A DNA stretch of 28,468 nucleotides from Oscillospiraceae bacterium (GCA_004554485.1 SFLS01000017.1:1-28468), one strand, 5' to 3'. Shown: positions 15,879 through 24,704, counted from the first letter of the stretch. Notes: a model not told the origin generated them from the letters alone. Translations and numbers: made by a program.

Positions 15879-18293
15879 TCACAGCCCCGAATCGTAGTTG
15901 GGGTCGATGGTCATTGTTACGTTTTTGGCGGCGGCCTCCGGTTCGGTATACAGCCGCCACAGCAGTTCCCGCATCCGGGGACTGTTTTTGCCCTTGATGA
16001 GCAGCTTGTACCGGTAGCGCCCCGCTACCCGCAGCACATTGGCCGGGGCCAGTCCCAGCAGCCGCACCGGCAGCTCGGGATACTCGGTTTTCAACAGGCG
16101 CTCCAGCAGGGTCAGCACAGCCTGTCCCGCGGCCTTGACCTCCGCTTCGTTTTCCCCCCAGAAGCCCAGGCAGTACAGCCGGCAGAACGGGGGATACAGC
16201 AGATGACGGCGGGTTTCCGCTTCGGTACGGTAAAAGGCGGGATAATCCTGCCGGGCCGCGGCGGTCAGAACGGGATGGTCGGGCTGGTAGGTCTGCAGAA
16301 AGGCCCGCCCCGGCAGCTGCTGGCGGCCGCTGCGCCCCACCACCTGGGTGATGAGGCTGAAGGTGCGCTCGTAGCTGCGGAAATCATCCGCGTACAGCAT
16401 CTGGTCGGGGGTCAGCACCCCCACCAGGGTGACCCGGGGGAAATCCAGCCCCTTGGTGACCATCTGGGTGCCGATGAGGATATCGTACTCCCCCCGGCCA
16501 AAGGCGGAAAGCAGCCGTTGATGGCTGTCCTTGCGCATGGTGGTATCCTGGTCCATCCGCAGGATGCGGGCTTCGGGAAAACGCAGCCGCAGCGCCTCCT
16601 CCACCTTTTGCGTGCCCACCCCGGAATACCGCATCATCCGGCTGCCGCAGTGGGGACAGGCCTTCGGCGGTTCGGTGCTGTAGCCGCAGTAGTGGCACAT
16701 CAGGCGGCCGTTGGCGGCGTGGAACTTTAAGCTGATGGAGCAGCGGGGACATTCCAGCGGCTGGTGGCAGCTCATGCAGACGGCGGTGGCGGAATAGCCC
16801 CGCCGGTTGACGAAGAGGATACTTTGCTCCTGCCGCTGCAGGTTCTGATACAGCTCCTCGCACAGCTCCTCGCTCAGTGCTTCGGCAGCCATCGGACGCT
16901 CCCGCAGGTCCAGAATGGTGACCTCCGGCAGCAGGGCGCTGCCGTAACGCTGCGGCAGCGTGGCCAGCAGATATTCCCCCTTTTGGGCGCGATAGGCGCT
17001 TTCGATGCTGGGGGTGGCGGAAGCCAGCACGCACAGCCCGCCCTGGCGGCGGACCCGCAGCCGGGCGACTTCGCAGGCGTCGTAGCGGGGGGCCTGCTCG
17101 CTGCGGTAGGTGTGCTCCTGTTCCTCATCCACGATGATGAGCCCCAGATTTTCCACCGGGGCGAAAACGGCGGAACGGGTGCCGACCACCACATCCACCG
17201 CCCCGCGGCGGATCCGCTTGTATTCATCCAGCCGCTCGCTGAGGGAAAGGGCGCTGTGGATGACGGCGACCCGCCGGCCGAAGGCCGCCAGAAAGCGCCG
17301 GATGGTCTGCGGGGTCAGGGCGATCTCCGGCACCAGCACGATGCAGCGCCGCCCCTCGGCCAGTACCCGGTCGGCCAGGGTGAGGTAAACGGCGGTCTTG
17401 CCGCTGCCGGTAACGCCGTACAAAAGGCCGGTGCGGCCGCCCTGCCGGTAGCCCTGCCACAGCGTTTCCACCGCGGCGGACTGTGCTTCGGTGAGTTGGG
17501 GACGGGGCGACGCGGGCACCGTTTCCTCCGAAAGGGGGGTGCGCAGCACCTCCTGCTCGTAGTATTCGGCCGCGCCCTGCTGTACCAGCTTTTCCACTAC
17601 GCCCCGGGTCACCCCGGCAAAGTAGCAGATCTCCCGGACGCTGCCGCAGCCGACCTGCTCCAGCAGCCGGCAGACCTGCTGCTGCTTGGGGGTCAGGCGG
17701 GGCGCTTCAGCGCCGGTCAGCCGTACCATCTGCAGCGTTTTATCGCCGACCCGCCGCTCGATGATCTCCTGGCGGCGGAGCAGCCCCAGCGCCTCCAGCC
17801 GTTCCAGCGGCAGGGCGGTAAGGGACAGCCCCAGGCTTTCCGCCAGGTCGGCGGCGGAAACCGGCTTGCGGCGGGGACGCAGGTTTTGCAGGACCTGCTG
17901 TTCGAGGGGGGAAAGGCCGTCGGGGAGCTCTGCCCCCCGCACCAGCGACCAGGCGGTAAGGCCCCGCAGGCCGTAGCCCGCCGGGATGAGCACCGAAAGG
18001 GCGTCGAACCAGGTGCAGAAGGTGTTTTCCCGCAGCCACCGCAGCAGAAAAAGCCCTTCCTCCTCCAGCACCGGCTCTTCCTCCAGCACCGCCGCCACCG
18101 GCTTGAGCTCGCCGGGGACTTCGGCCGCTTTGGCCAGCTCCACTACCAGCCCCACCCGGCGCTGCCCCTTGCCGAACGGGACCATCACCCGGATGCCGGG
18201 GCAGAGCGCCATGCCCTCCGGCACGGCGTAATCGAACAGCTTATCAAAACGGCAGGTGGTTTTTTCCACCGCGACGCGTGCGACAGGGGACAA
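15879..18293 (-). CDS. priA: Replication restart helicase PriA (primosomal protein N')
   Basis: Superfamily 2 helicase that reloads the replisome at stalled forks. I choose the TTG at 18291-18293 as start because a near-perfect AAAGGAGGT lies 8 bases upstream, giving 804 aa that begin MSPVARVAVEKT as in relatives; the longer ATG frame starting at 18350 would include the ribosome site itself. Domains: 3' DNA-binding domain (1-100), winged helix (about 100-220), helicase with Walker A GVTGSGKT and Walker B DEEQ (DEEH in many relatives), a zinc-binding block with four CxxC pairs (CMSC, CPRC, CHYC, CPHC), and a C-terminal domain. coaBC, which precedes priA in Bacillus, is absent. Confidence 0.95.
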   Translation of the reverse strand: MSPVARVAVEKTTCRFDKLFDYAVPEGMALCPGIRVMVPFGKGQRRVGLVVELAKAAEVPGELKPVAAVLEEEPVLEEEGLFLLRWLRENTFCTWFDALSVLIPAGYGLRGLTAWSLVRGAELPDGLSPLEQQVLQNLRPRRKPVSAADLAESLGLSLTALPLERLEALGLLRRQEIIERRVGDKTLQMVRLTGAEAPRLTPKQQQVCRLLEQVGCGSVREICYFAGVTRGVVEKLVQQGAAEYYEQEVLRTPLSEETVPASPRPQLTEAQSAAVETLWQGYRQGGRTGLLYGVTGSGKTAVYLTLADRVLAEGRRCIVLVPEIALTPQTIRRFLAAFGRRVAVIHSALSLSERLDEYKRIRRGAVDVVVGTRSAVFAPVENLGLIIVDEEQEHTYRSEQAPRYDACEVARLRVRRQGGLCVLASATPSIESAYRAQKGEYLLATLPQRYGSALLPEVTILDLRERPMAAEALSEELCEELYQNLQRQEQSILFVNRRGYSATAVCMSCHQPLECPRCSISLKFHAANGRLMCHYCGYSTEPPKACPHCGSRMMRYSGVGTQKVEEALRLRFPEARILRMDQDTTMRKDSHQRLLSAFGRGEYDILIGTQMVTKGLDFPRVTLVGVLTPDQMLYADDFRSYERTFSLITQVVGRSGRQQLPGRAFLQTYQPDHPVLTAAARQDYPAFYRTEAETRRHLLYPPFCRLYCLGFWGENEAEVKAAGQAVLTLLERLLKTEYPELPVRLLGLAPANVLRVAGRYRYKLLIKGKNSPRMRELLWRLYTEPEAAAKNVTMTIDPNYDSGL

Positions 18294-18391
18294 ACCGCCT
18301 ACCTCCTTTGGAAACGTCACAAAACGGCGCCCTGGCGCCCGCGCCCGCACGCGACGTGCGCGAGGGGGAGAGGCGGCTTTGGCGCTTTGAG

Positions 18392-18425
18392 AAAAAACGG
18401 CTCCCGGCGGGAAGCTCCCACCGGG
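18392..18425 (-). terminator. Intrinsic terminator between rpoZ and priA
   Basis: On the minus strand a 9-bp stem (18417-18425 with 18403-18411, one G-T pair, loop AGCTT) is followed by GAGCCG-type spacer and six T (18392-18397). It would end or reduce transcripts from yicC-remA-gmk-rpoZ, so priA and the genes after it may depend on read-through or a promoter in 18294-18391 that I could not identify. Confidence 0.7.
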
Positions 18426-18443
18426 CGCTGCGCCGGCGCGCGG

Positions 18444-18659
18444 TTATTTGCGGTCGGTCATGGAACAGTCAAAATCGGAAAGCCGCTCGGCGCCGGTGGC
18501 AAACAGATCCAGGGCGAGGGAAACGGGCTTTTCTTCCAGAGGGATATGATTCTCCTCGGCGTCCGCCGCGATCTCGCGGGCTTTTTTGGCGACCGCCACG
18601 ACGAATTTGTAGTAGCTTTCGCCGGGCTTCAGGATCTGGGACATGGCGGGTCTAAGCAT
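18444..18659 (-). CDS. rpoZ: RNA polymerase omega subunit
   Basis: A 71-aa protein that binds beta' and helps RNA polymerase assemble. MLRPAMSQILKPGESYY at the start, VAVAKKAREIA at about 22-32 and EKPVSLALDLFATG at about 43-56 match Firmicute omega. It overlaps the end of gmk by 8 bases (ATGCTTAG), with AGAGGTG upstream, so translation is coupled. The position after gmk is conserved in Firmicutes. Confidence 0.93.
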   Translation of the reverse strand: MLRPAMSQILKPGESYYKFVVAVAKKAREIAADAEENHIPLEEKPVSLALDLFATGAERLSDFDCSMTDRK

Positions 18660-19284
18660 TGTTCAGCACCTCTTGTATAAAAGATTGATTGAATTTCTTG
18701 CTCCAGCGGGCGGAGCGGATGATCTCGGCCAGACGGCAGGCGGCGGTTTCCACCTGATCGTTGACCACGATATAGTCGTAATCCAGCGCCATTTCAATCT
18801 CCTTGCGGCCCTTTTCCAGGCGCGCCTGGATCTCCTCGGGAGATTCGGTGCCGCGGCCGATGAGACGCTTTTTCAGCTCCTCAAAGGTGGGGGGCAGCAC
18901 AAAGATGGAAAGGGCGCTGGGGAACATCCGGCGGATGTGGCCGGCACCGTTGGTTTCGATCTCCAGAATGACGTCGTGGCCCTTGCGCAGTTCCTCTTCG
19001 ATGGGGCCGCGGGGCGAGCCGTAGTAATTGCCGTTGTAGACGTTGTATTCCAGCACACCGTTTTCGGCGATCATGCGCTCGAATTCCGCGCGGGTGACAA
19101 AGTGGTAGTGTACGCCGTCCACTTCGCCGGGGCGGGGCGGACGGGTAGTGGCGGAAACGGAAAGCACGGCGGGCGGGTTATCTTCGAAATAGCGCTTGAG
19201 GATGGTGCCCTTGCCGGCACCGGAGGGACCGGAAAATACCACCAGGATGCCGTGCTCCTGGGGAATGGTGTAGTTGCTGCTCAT
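18652..19284 (-). CDS. gmk: Guanylate kinase
   Basis: Converts GMP to GDP. The 210-aa protein has the P-loop GPSGAGKGT (19-27), the GMP-binding stretch SATTRPPRPGEVDGVHY (about 44-60), GNYYGSP (about 84-90) and the LID-type arginines of RLIGRGTES. Its ATG overlaps the TGA of remA by 3 bases, and its end overlaps rpoZ. Confidence 0.97.
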   Translation of the reverse strand: MSSNYTIPQEHGILVVFSGPSGAGKGTILKRYFEDNPPAVLSVSATTRPPRPGEVDGVHYHFVTRAEFERMIAENGVLEYNVYNGNYYGSPRGPIEEELRKGHDVILEIETNGAGHIRRMFPSALSIFVLPPTFEELKKRLIGRGTESPEEIQARLEKGRKEIEMALDYDYIVVNDQVETAACRLAEIIRSARWSKKFNQSFIQEVLNNA

Positions 19285-19547
19285 GCCTGGCCCTCCAGTG
19301 CTTCCTCGTCCTCGTATTCAATGACACGGTTGGCGACCGTTTCCGGCTGGACGGCCGAAAGGATGACGTGGTCGCTGTCGGTGATAAGCACGGCGCGGGT
19401 GCGGCGGCCATAGGTGGCATCGATGAGGGTGCCGCGGTCACGGGAATCCTGGATGATGCGCTTGATGGGGGCGGATTCCGGGCTGACGATGGCGATGAGC
19501 CGGTTGGCCGAAACCATGTTGCCGAAGCCGATGTTGATGAGTTTCAT
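19281..19547 (-). CDS. remA: RemA-type regulator (DUF370)
   Basis: An 88-aa DNA-binding protein; in Bacillus RemA activates matrix and osmoprotection genes as a ring-shaped oligomer. The family signature MKLINIGFGNMV at the N-terminus, the RIIQDSRDRGTLIDAT segment (30-45) and the conserved R48/R49-type basic patch (YGRRTRAV) are present. It lies between yicC and gmk as in Bacillus and most Clostridia. Many non-biofilm gut species keep the gene, so the role here may be more general. Confidence 0.93.
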   Translation of the reverse strand: MKLINIGFGNMVSANRLIAIVSPESAPIKRIIQDSRDRGTLIDATYGRRTRAVLITDSDHVILSAVQPETVANRVIEYEDEEALEGQA

Positions 19548-19571
19548 ATCAGTTTGAACGTCCTTCCCGGT

Positions 19572-20450
19572 TTATTCGATGTTCTGGATCTGCTCGCGGA
19601 TCTTTTCAATCTCGCTCTTCATTTCGACCACGTGGCCGGCGATGGCGGTATCGCTGCATTTACTGCCGATGGTGTTGGTTTCCCGGTTCATTTCCTGTAC
19701 CAGAAAATCCAGCTTGCGGCCCACCGGTTCGGCGCAATCCAGGATGCCGCGGAGCTGCGCGATGTGGCTGTGCAGCCGCACCGTTTCCTCATCCACGGCC
19801 AGACGGTCCGCCACGATGGCGGCTTCGGTTAGGATGCGGGCCTCATCCGCGACGGCGCCGCCCAGCAGCTCATTGAGCTTGGCGGTAAGCCGGGCGCGGT
19901 ATTCCGCCACCGTCTGGGGGGAACGCTCCTCCACAAAGGCCAGGTGCTCTTCCAGCGTGAAAAGGCGGGAGAGCACATCCGCCCGCAGGCGCTCGCCTTC
20001 GGCTTCCCGCATGGCGACGAACCGGTCCAGCGCCTCCTGCAGCACCGAAAGAACATCGGCGGCCAGCTCCTCCTCGTCCTCCTCGCCGCGGCAGACGGTG
20101 AAAAGATCCGGCAGGCGGGCGACGGTGGAAAGGGTGAGATCATCGGTCAGGTTGTATTCCGCAGCCAGCGCGCGCAGGACGGTGAGATACTGTCCGGCCA
20201 GGGCGTGATCCACCGCGACGGCGCCGCCGCGGCTTTCGACCGTCTGCAGGGTGAGGGAAACTTCGACCTTGCCGCGGGAAATGGCCTGCTGGAGCGTCCG
20301 CTTCAGGCGGTCCTCCAGAAAGGCGCAGCCCCGCGGGGTGCGGCAGGAAAACTCGAAATAACGGTGGTTGACCGAGCGGATCTCGACGGTGATGCTGCGG
20401 CCGTGCAGGAGCTGCTGCCCCCGCCCGTAGCCGGTCATGCTGCGTATCAT
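19572..20450 (-). CDS. YicC-family endoribonuclease
   Basis: A 292-aa member of the YicC/YloC family, whose E. coli and Bacillus members are RNases. The N-terminal MIRSMTGYGRG and SVNHRYFE (about 27-34) and the C-terminal block GRKLDFLVQEMNRETNTIGSK (written here as its parts GRKLDFLVQEM and NRETNTIGSK) are near-invariant in the family. The ribosome site is AGGTCAGGAT. It is the first gene of the long minus-strand block and has a good promoter directly upstream. Confidence 0.94.
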   Translation of the reverse strand: MIRSMTGYGRGQQLLHGRSITVEIRSVNHRYFEFSCRTPRGCAFLEDRLKRTLQQAISRGKVEVSLTLQTVESRGGAVAVDHALAGQYLTVLRALAAEYNLTDDLTLSTVARLPDLFTVCRGEEDEEELAADVLSVLQEALDRFVAMREAEGERLRADVLSRLFTLEEHLAFVEERSPQTVAEYRARLTAKLNELLGGAVADEARILTEAAIVADRLAVDEETVRLHSHIAQLRGILDCAEPVGRKLDFLVQEMNRETNTIGSKCSDTAIAGHVVEMKSEIEKIREQIQNIE

Positions 20451-20518
20451 GGCGGATATCCTGACCTTTCATTCTGATCTGCGAAAAGGGCGCACGGCGC
20501 CTATTTTTCTATCTTATT

Positions 20519-20547
20519 ATTGTACCACACGCCAACGGCGCAGTCAA
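20519..20547 (-). promoter_or_regulatory. Promoter of the yicC-remA-gmk-rpoZ block
   Basis: TTGACT (-35, 20542-20547), exactly 17 bases, TACAAT (-10, 20519-20524) on the minus strand, about 70 bases before yicC. It is the best promoter found for the whole block. Confidence 0.85.
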
Positions 20548-20557
20548 TAAAACGGGG

Positions 20558-21439
20558 TCAATCCGGGGCGGATTTGCGCCCCAGCAGCGCGACCGCCGAA
20601 AGCACCAGCAAAATGCCGAGGAGCTGGGTGAGGGTGAGGGTCTCCCGGAAGAAGAAAACCCCGATGAGGGCGGCAACGACCGGTTCCAGGGTGGCCAGCA
20701 GGCTGGCGGTGCCGTTGGAAAGGCCGGAAAGCCCCAGGGTATACAGCAGAATGGGGGCGATGGTGGAAAGAAGGATCAGTCCCAGGGCCGGCAGCCATGC
20801 GCCGGGGGTTTGCAGAACGGTAAGGTAGTGGGGGAAATCGAGCAGCGGCAGGACCCCCAGACCGCCGCAGAGCAGCGTCCAGAGGGTGACGGCGACAGGG
20901 GTGTAGCCCCGCTGCAGCGCCGCCCGGCTGAAGATGCTGTACAGAGCGTAGCCGAAGCCGGAGCCGAGCCCCAGCAGCAGGGCGGCGGGGGAAACGGTCT
21001 GCTGTCCGCCGACGCCGGTGACCAGCACGCAGCCGGCAAAGGTGACCGCGAGGGCAAGCAGCAGCCGCCCGGTGAGCTTTTCCCGGAAAAACAGGGCGGA
21101 AAGCAGCAGCACGAAGCAGGGCGCGGTATACAGCAGGATGGCCGCGACCGAAAGCGAGCAGGCCGAGATGCAGCGAAAATAGCAGTAATTGAAAAAGACG
21201 AAGCTGCAGATGCCGGTGCCGAGAAAGCACCAGAGGTGCCGCAGCCGGATGCGAAACAGCGTGGGCCGGAACAGCAGGGCGTACAGACCGAACAGCAGCC
21301 CGGCGCCGGTCAGGCGGACCGAGGTGATCTCCAGCGGGAGAAAGCCGAGGGCGGAAAGGGCGTTGCTGAACAGGCCGATGCAGCCCCACAGAAAGGCGGC
21401 GGCCAAAACGAACAGGACGGAGCGGGAATGACGGGACAT
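20558..21439 (-). CDS. EamA/DMT-family transporter
   Basis: A 293-aa membrane protein with about ten helices in two EamA repeats. The first begins at the N-terminus (AAAFLWGCIGLFS), and the second near residue 150 (LLLGLGSGFGYALYSIFSR), ending with ATLEPVVAALIGVFFFRE, a hallmark of the family. Members export or import amino acids and other small metabolites; the substrate cannot be told. GGAGGT lies upstream of the ATG. It is preceded by cloverleaf copy D and the hemW gene. Confidence 0.93.
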   Translation of the reverse strand: MSRHSRSVLFVLAAAFLWGCIGLFSNALSALGFLPLEITSVRLTGAGLLFGLYALLFRPTLFRIRLRHLWCFLGTGICSFVFFNYCYFRCISACSLSVAAILLYTAPCFVLLLSALFFREKLTGRLLLALAVTFAGCVLVTGVGGQQTVSPAALLLGLGSGFGYALYSIFSRAALQRGYTPVAVTLWTLLCGGLGVLPLLDFPHYLTVLQTPGAWLPALGLILLSTIAPILLYTLGLSGLSNGTASLLATLEPVVAALIGVFFFRETLTLTQLLGILLVLSAVALLGRKSAPD

Positions 21440-21508
21440 AGGGGGGACCTCCGGGGAGAAAAGTGTAGTGTATGGGATGGGACGGGGAAGCGGGAGAGCG
21501 GCAGGGGA

Positions 21509-21593
21509 GCGGCCCGCAGGGCCGGCCGCCGAAGGCGGCCGCGGCGGCCGCAGACCGCCGGTTTCGGCGCAGCCGAAACGCCCTGCGGGCCGC
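21509..21593. repeat. Intergenic cloverleaf element, copy D (inverted relative to the others)
   Basis: Outer helix of 14 perfect pairs: 21509-21522 with 21580-21593 (core CCCGCAGGG/CCCTGCGGG as in copy A). Inner hairpins: 21523-21541 (8 bp, loop GAA), 21542-21560 (6 bp, 7-base loop) and 21561-21579 (8 bp, loop GCA). The loops are the complements of the TTC and TGC loops of copies A-C, so it is in the opposite orientation. It begins 20 bases past the hemW stop codon. Confidence 0.85.
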
Positions 21594-21613
21594 AGCCGGG
21601 ATGCTGCAGGGGG

Positions 21614-22714
21614 TCAGCCGAGCAGGGTGAGGATCACCTGGTTGGAGAGCAGAAAGCCGCGGTCGGTCAGGGCGATGCGCTCCCCGTCGGCCCGCAGCAG
21701 GCCGGCCGGGCCCAGCGGAGCGGCGCGCCGCAGCAGGGCGGCGTAATCCCGGCCGTACCGGGCCGCCAAGCCGGGGGTCAGACCGGAGGACAGCCGCAGC
21801 GAAAGCATCAGGGCCTCCTCCCAGTCGCCGCCGGGCCCCTCCTGCACGGGAAGGGACCAGGGGTCGGCGCCGGACAGAAATGCCGCAAGGGAATCGGGAA
21901 AGCGAAAACGCCTGCCGCCGAAGAAGGAGGCGGCGCCGGGACCGAAACCGATGTATTCCCGCAGCTGCCAGTAGGCGCAGTTGTGGCGGCTCTCGTAGCC
22001 CGGCAGGGCGGCGTTGCTGATCTCGTAGTGGGAAAAGCCGGCCTGCTCCAGCGCCTGATAGTAGGCAAGGTAGCAGTCGGCAGCGGTATCGTCATCGGGG
22101 CAGCGGGCGGCCATGCCGGCGGAATCAAACGGGGTGCCCGGCTCGATTTTGAGCAGGTAGGAGGAAAGATGGGGGATCCCCAAAGAGAGGCCGTATTCCG
22201 CCAGGCGGCGGGCTTTTTCGGGAGTCTGACCGGGGGTGGCCAGCATAAGATCCGCCGAGATGTTGGTAAAGCCCGCCTGCTTGGCCATCTGCACGGCGGC
22301 TTCGCCCTGGGCCACGGTATGACAGCGGCCCAACAGCCGCAGCACCTCGTCCTCGCAGTCCTGCAGGCCAAAGGAGATACGGTTGAAGCCGGCCTGCCGC
22401 AGCCGCTGCAGCAGGGGCAGCGTGACGGTGCCGGGGTTGGCCTCCACGGTGATCTCGGCGTCGGGCGCAAGGGGCAGCTTTTGGCGGACAGCCGCCAGCA
22501 GGTCGATGAGGGCTTCTCCCAGCAGGGTGGGGGTACCGCCCCCGAAATAGAGGGTGGCGGCGGTGCAGTCCGCAAAGGGGGCCGTTTCGATCGCGCGCAG
22601 CAGGGCGGCGGTATAGCGGCCGCGCTGCGAAAGATCGCAGCCGGAAACAAAGCTGCAGTAGCCGCAGCGGCTGCGGCAGAACGGGATATGGAAATACAGG
22701 CCGACCGGGCGCAT
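21614..22714 (-). CDS. hemW: HemW-type radical SAM protein (heme chaperone, formerly 'coproporphyrinogen oxidase-like')
   Basis: I place the start at the ATG 22712-22714, with GGGAGGTCC upstream, giving 366 aa; the longer open frame (from 22858) crosses the promoter region and is not part of the family. The radical SAM site is Cys13, Cys17 and Cys20 (CRSRCGYC). GGGTPT follows near 60, and the HNCAYW motif that marks HemW is near residue 242. It lacks the tail of true HemN. HemW binds heme and passes it to respiratory proteins. In gut Clostridia it commonly lies next to lepA, as it does here (divergent). Confidence 0.93.
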   Translation of the reverse strand: MRPVGLYFHIPFCRSRCGYCSFVSGCDLSQRGRYTAALLRAIETAPFADCTAATLYFGGGTPTLLGEALIDLLAAVRQKLPLAPDAEITVEANPGTVTLPLLQRLRQAGFNRISFGLQDCEDEVLRLLGRCHTVAQGEAAVQMAKQAGFTNISADLMLATPGQTPEKARRLAEYGLSLGIPHLSSYLLKIEPGTPFDSAGMAARCPDDDTAADCYLAYYQALEQAGFSHYEISNAALPGYESRHNCAYWQLREYIGFGPGAASFFGGRRFRFPDSLAAFLSGADPWSLPVQEGPGGDWEEALMLSLRLSSGLTPGLAARYGRDYAALLRRAAPLGPAGLLRADGERIALTDRGFLLSNQVILTLLG

Positions 22715-22746
22715 AAAAAGGGACCTCCCCCGCAAAGGATAAGGAT

Positions 22747-22752
22747 ATTGTA
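22747..22752 (-). promoter_or_regulatory. Possible -10 of hemW
   Basis: TACAAT on the minus strand, 33 bases before the ATG. The -35 region at 17 bases (GTTCTT) is weak. Confidence 0.4.
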
Positions 22753-22819
22753 GCACAACGGCGGGCAAAAGAACAGAGAAAACCTGCCGGGGAGAGGATG
22801 GAACGCCGCGGAGCCGGCA

Positions 22820-22848
22820 TTGTGTTTTGCAAAGGTTTGTGGTACAAT
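22820..22848 (+). promoter_or_regulatory. Promoter of lepA
   Basis: TTGTGT (22820-22825), 17 bases, TACAAT (22843-22848), about 35 bases before the ATG. The leader contains the ribosome site GGAGG. Confidence 0.75.
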
Positions 22849-22883
22849 AATCTATCAACTATCCCCAACGACGGAGGAACGCT

Positions 22884-24689
22884 ATGAGCTATCAGGACCA
22901 CATCCGCAATTTCTGCATCATCGCCCATATTGACCACGGCAAAAGCACCCTGGCCGACCGGATTCTGGAATCGACCGAGGCGGTGGCCAAGCGGGATATG
23001 CAGGATCAGATCCTGGACAATATGGAGCTGGAAAAGGAGCGCGGCATCACCATCAAGGCGCGGGCGGTGGCGCTGGATTATAAGGCGGACAACGGCGAGG
23101 TGTATCACTTCAACCTCATCGATACCCCCGGCCATGTGGACTTCCACTACGAGGTGAGCCGTTCCCTGGCGGCCTGCGAGGGCGCGATCCTCATCGTGGA
23201 TGCGAGCCAGGGGATTGAGGCGCAGACGCTGGCCAACTGCTACCTGGCGGTGGACCACGGGCTGGAGATCCTGCCGGTGGTGAACAAGATCGACCTGCCG
23301 GCGGCCGACCCGGAGCGGGTCTGCCATGAGATCGAGGACGTCATCGGCATTCCGGCGATGGACGCCCCGCGCATTTCCGCCAAAAACGGCGTCAATATCC
23401 ACGAGGTGCTGGAGCGCATCGTCAGCGATTTTCCGGCGCCGCAGGGCGACCCGGAGGCCCCGCTGCAGGCACTCATCTTCGACAGCGTGTACGACAGTTA
23501 CCGGGGGGTCATCGTGTATCTGCGCGTGATGCAGGGGACGCTGCGCCCCGGCATGACGGTGCGGATGATCAGCACCGGCGCCCAGTTCGGCGTGGTGGAG
23601 TGCGGCGTGATGGGCGCGACCAACCTGGTGCCGCGCGAGAGTATCGCGGCCGGGGAGGTCGGCTACTTTACGGCCAGCATCAAGACGGTGGCGGATACCC
23701 GGGTGGGCGATACCGTGACCGGCGCGGAAAACCCCGCCCGGGAGGCGCTGCCGGGCTACCGCAGCGTCAATCCGATGGTGTTCTGCGGCATCTACCCGGC
23801 GGACGGCGCCAAATACCCCGACCTGCGGGAGGCACTGGAAAAGCTGCAGCTCAACGACGCGGCCCTTTCCTTTGAGCCGGAGACCTCGGCGGCGCTGGGC
23901 TTCGGCTTCCGCTGCGGCTTTCTGGGACTTTTGCATATGGAGATCATCCAGGAGCGGCTGGAGCGGGAATTCAATCTCGACCTTATCACCACCGCCCCCA
24001 GCGTCATTTACCACCTGACGCTGACCGACGGCAGCAAGATCGCCATCGACAACCCCACCAATTACCCCGACCCCTCCACCATTGCCGAGGCGGAGGAGCC
24101 ATACGTCAAGGCCAGCATCTTCACCCCGCCGGAATACATCGGGGCGCTGATGGACCTGTGCCAGCAGCGGCGGGGCGTTTACAAGGATACCAAGTACCTG
24201 GACCCGACCCGGGTGGAGCTGCACTACGACCTGCCGCTGGCGGAGATCATCTACGACTTTTTTGACGCGCTGAAGAGCCGCAGCCGCGGCTATGCCAGCC
24301 TGGACTACGAGCTGAGCGACTACCGCCCCAGCCGGTTGGTCAAGTTGGATATCCTGCTGAACGGCGAGATGGTGGACGCGCTGAGCTTCATCGTCTTTGC
24401 GGATAACGCCTATCCGAGGGCCCGGCGTCTGGCGGAAAAGCTGAAGGAGCATATCCCGCGGCAGCTGTTCGAGATCCCCATCCAGGCGGCGGTGGGCGGC
24501 AAGGTGATCGCGCGGGAAACGGTAAAGGCGATGCGCAAGGATGTGCTGGCCAAATGCTACGGCGGCGATATCACCCGCAAAAAGAAGCTGCTGGAAAAGC
24601 AGAAGGAAGGCAAAAAGCGGATGCGCCAGCTGGGCAGCGTAGAGGTGCCGCAGGAGGCCTTTATGGCGGTGCTGAAGCTGGACGAATAA
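22884..24689 (+). CDS. lepA: Elongation factor 4
   Basis: A 601-aa translation GTPase related to EF-G that acts on stalled or initiating ribosomes. G1 is AHIDHGKST (14-22), then RGITIK (switch 1), DTPGH (G3) and NKIDLP (G4). The EF-4-specific C-terminal domain is complete, with CYGGDITRKKKLLEKQKEGK near 553-572 and KRMRQLG after it. The length is normal. It shares an intergenic promoter region with divergent hemW, and the thioesterase gene follows after 15 bases in the same direction. Confidence 0.98.
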   Translation: MSYQDHIRNFCIIAHIDHGKSTLADRILESTEAVAKRDMQDQILDNMELEKERGITIKARAVALDYKADNGEVYHFNLIDTPGHVDFHYEVSRSLAACEGAILIVDASQGIEAQTLANCYLAVDHGLEILPVVNKIDLPAADPERVCHEIEDVIGIPAMDAPRISAKNGVNIHEVLERIVSDFPAPQGDPEAPLQALIFDSVYDSYRGVIVYLRVMQGTLRPGMTVRMISTGAQFGVVECGVMGATNLVPRESIAAGEVGYFTASIKTVADTRVGDTVTGAENPAREALPGYRSVNPMVFCGIYPADGAKYPDLREALEKLQLNDAALSFEPETSAALGFGFRCGFLGLLHMEIIQERLEREFNLDLITTAPSVIYHLTLTDGSKIAIDNPTNYPDPSTIAEAEEPYVKASIFTPPEYIGALMDLCQQRRGVYKDTKYLDPTRVELHYDLPLAEIIYDFFDALKSRSRGYASLDYELSDYRPSRLVKLDILLNGEMVDALSFIVFADNAYPRARRLAEKLKEHIPRQLFEIPIQAAVGGKVIARETVKAMRKDVLAKCYGGDITRKKKLLEKQKEGKKRMRQLGSVEVPQEAFMAVLKLDE

Positions 24690-24704
24690 CGCGGAGAGAT
24701 CAAG

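Noticed and set aside
18294..18391. Fifth cloverleaf copy before priA
   Set aside because: There are palindromes (GGCGCC repeats, CGCACG/CGTGCG) but no shared outer CCGCAGG/CCTGCGG helix and no three adjacent hairpins.
22715..22858. N-terminal extension of HemW
   Set aside because: The 48 extra residues cross the promoter region, lack family similarity and have no ribosome site; the ATG at 22714 has a strong one.
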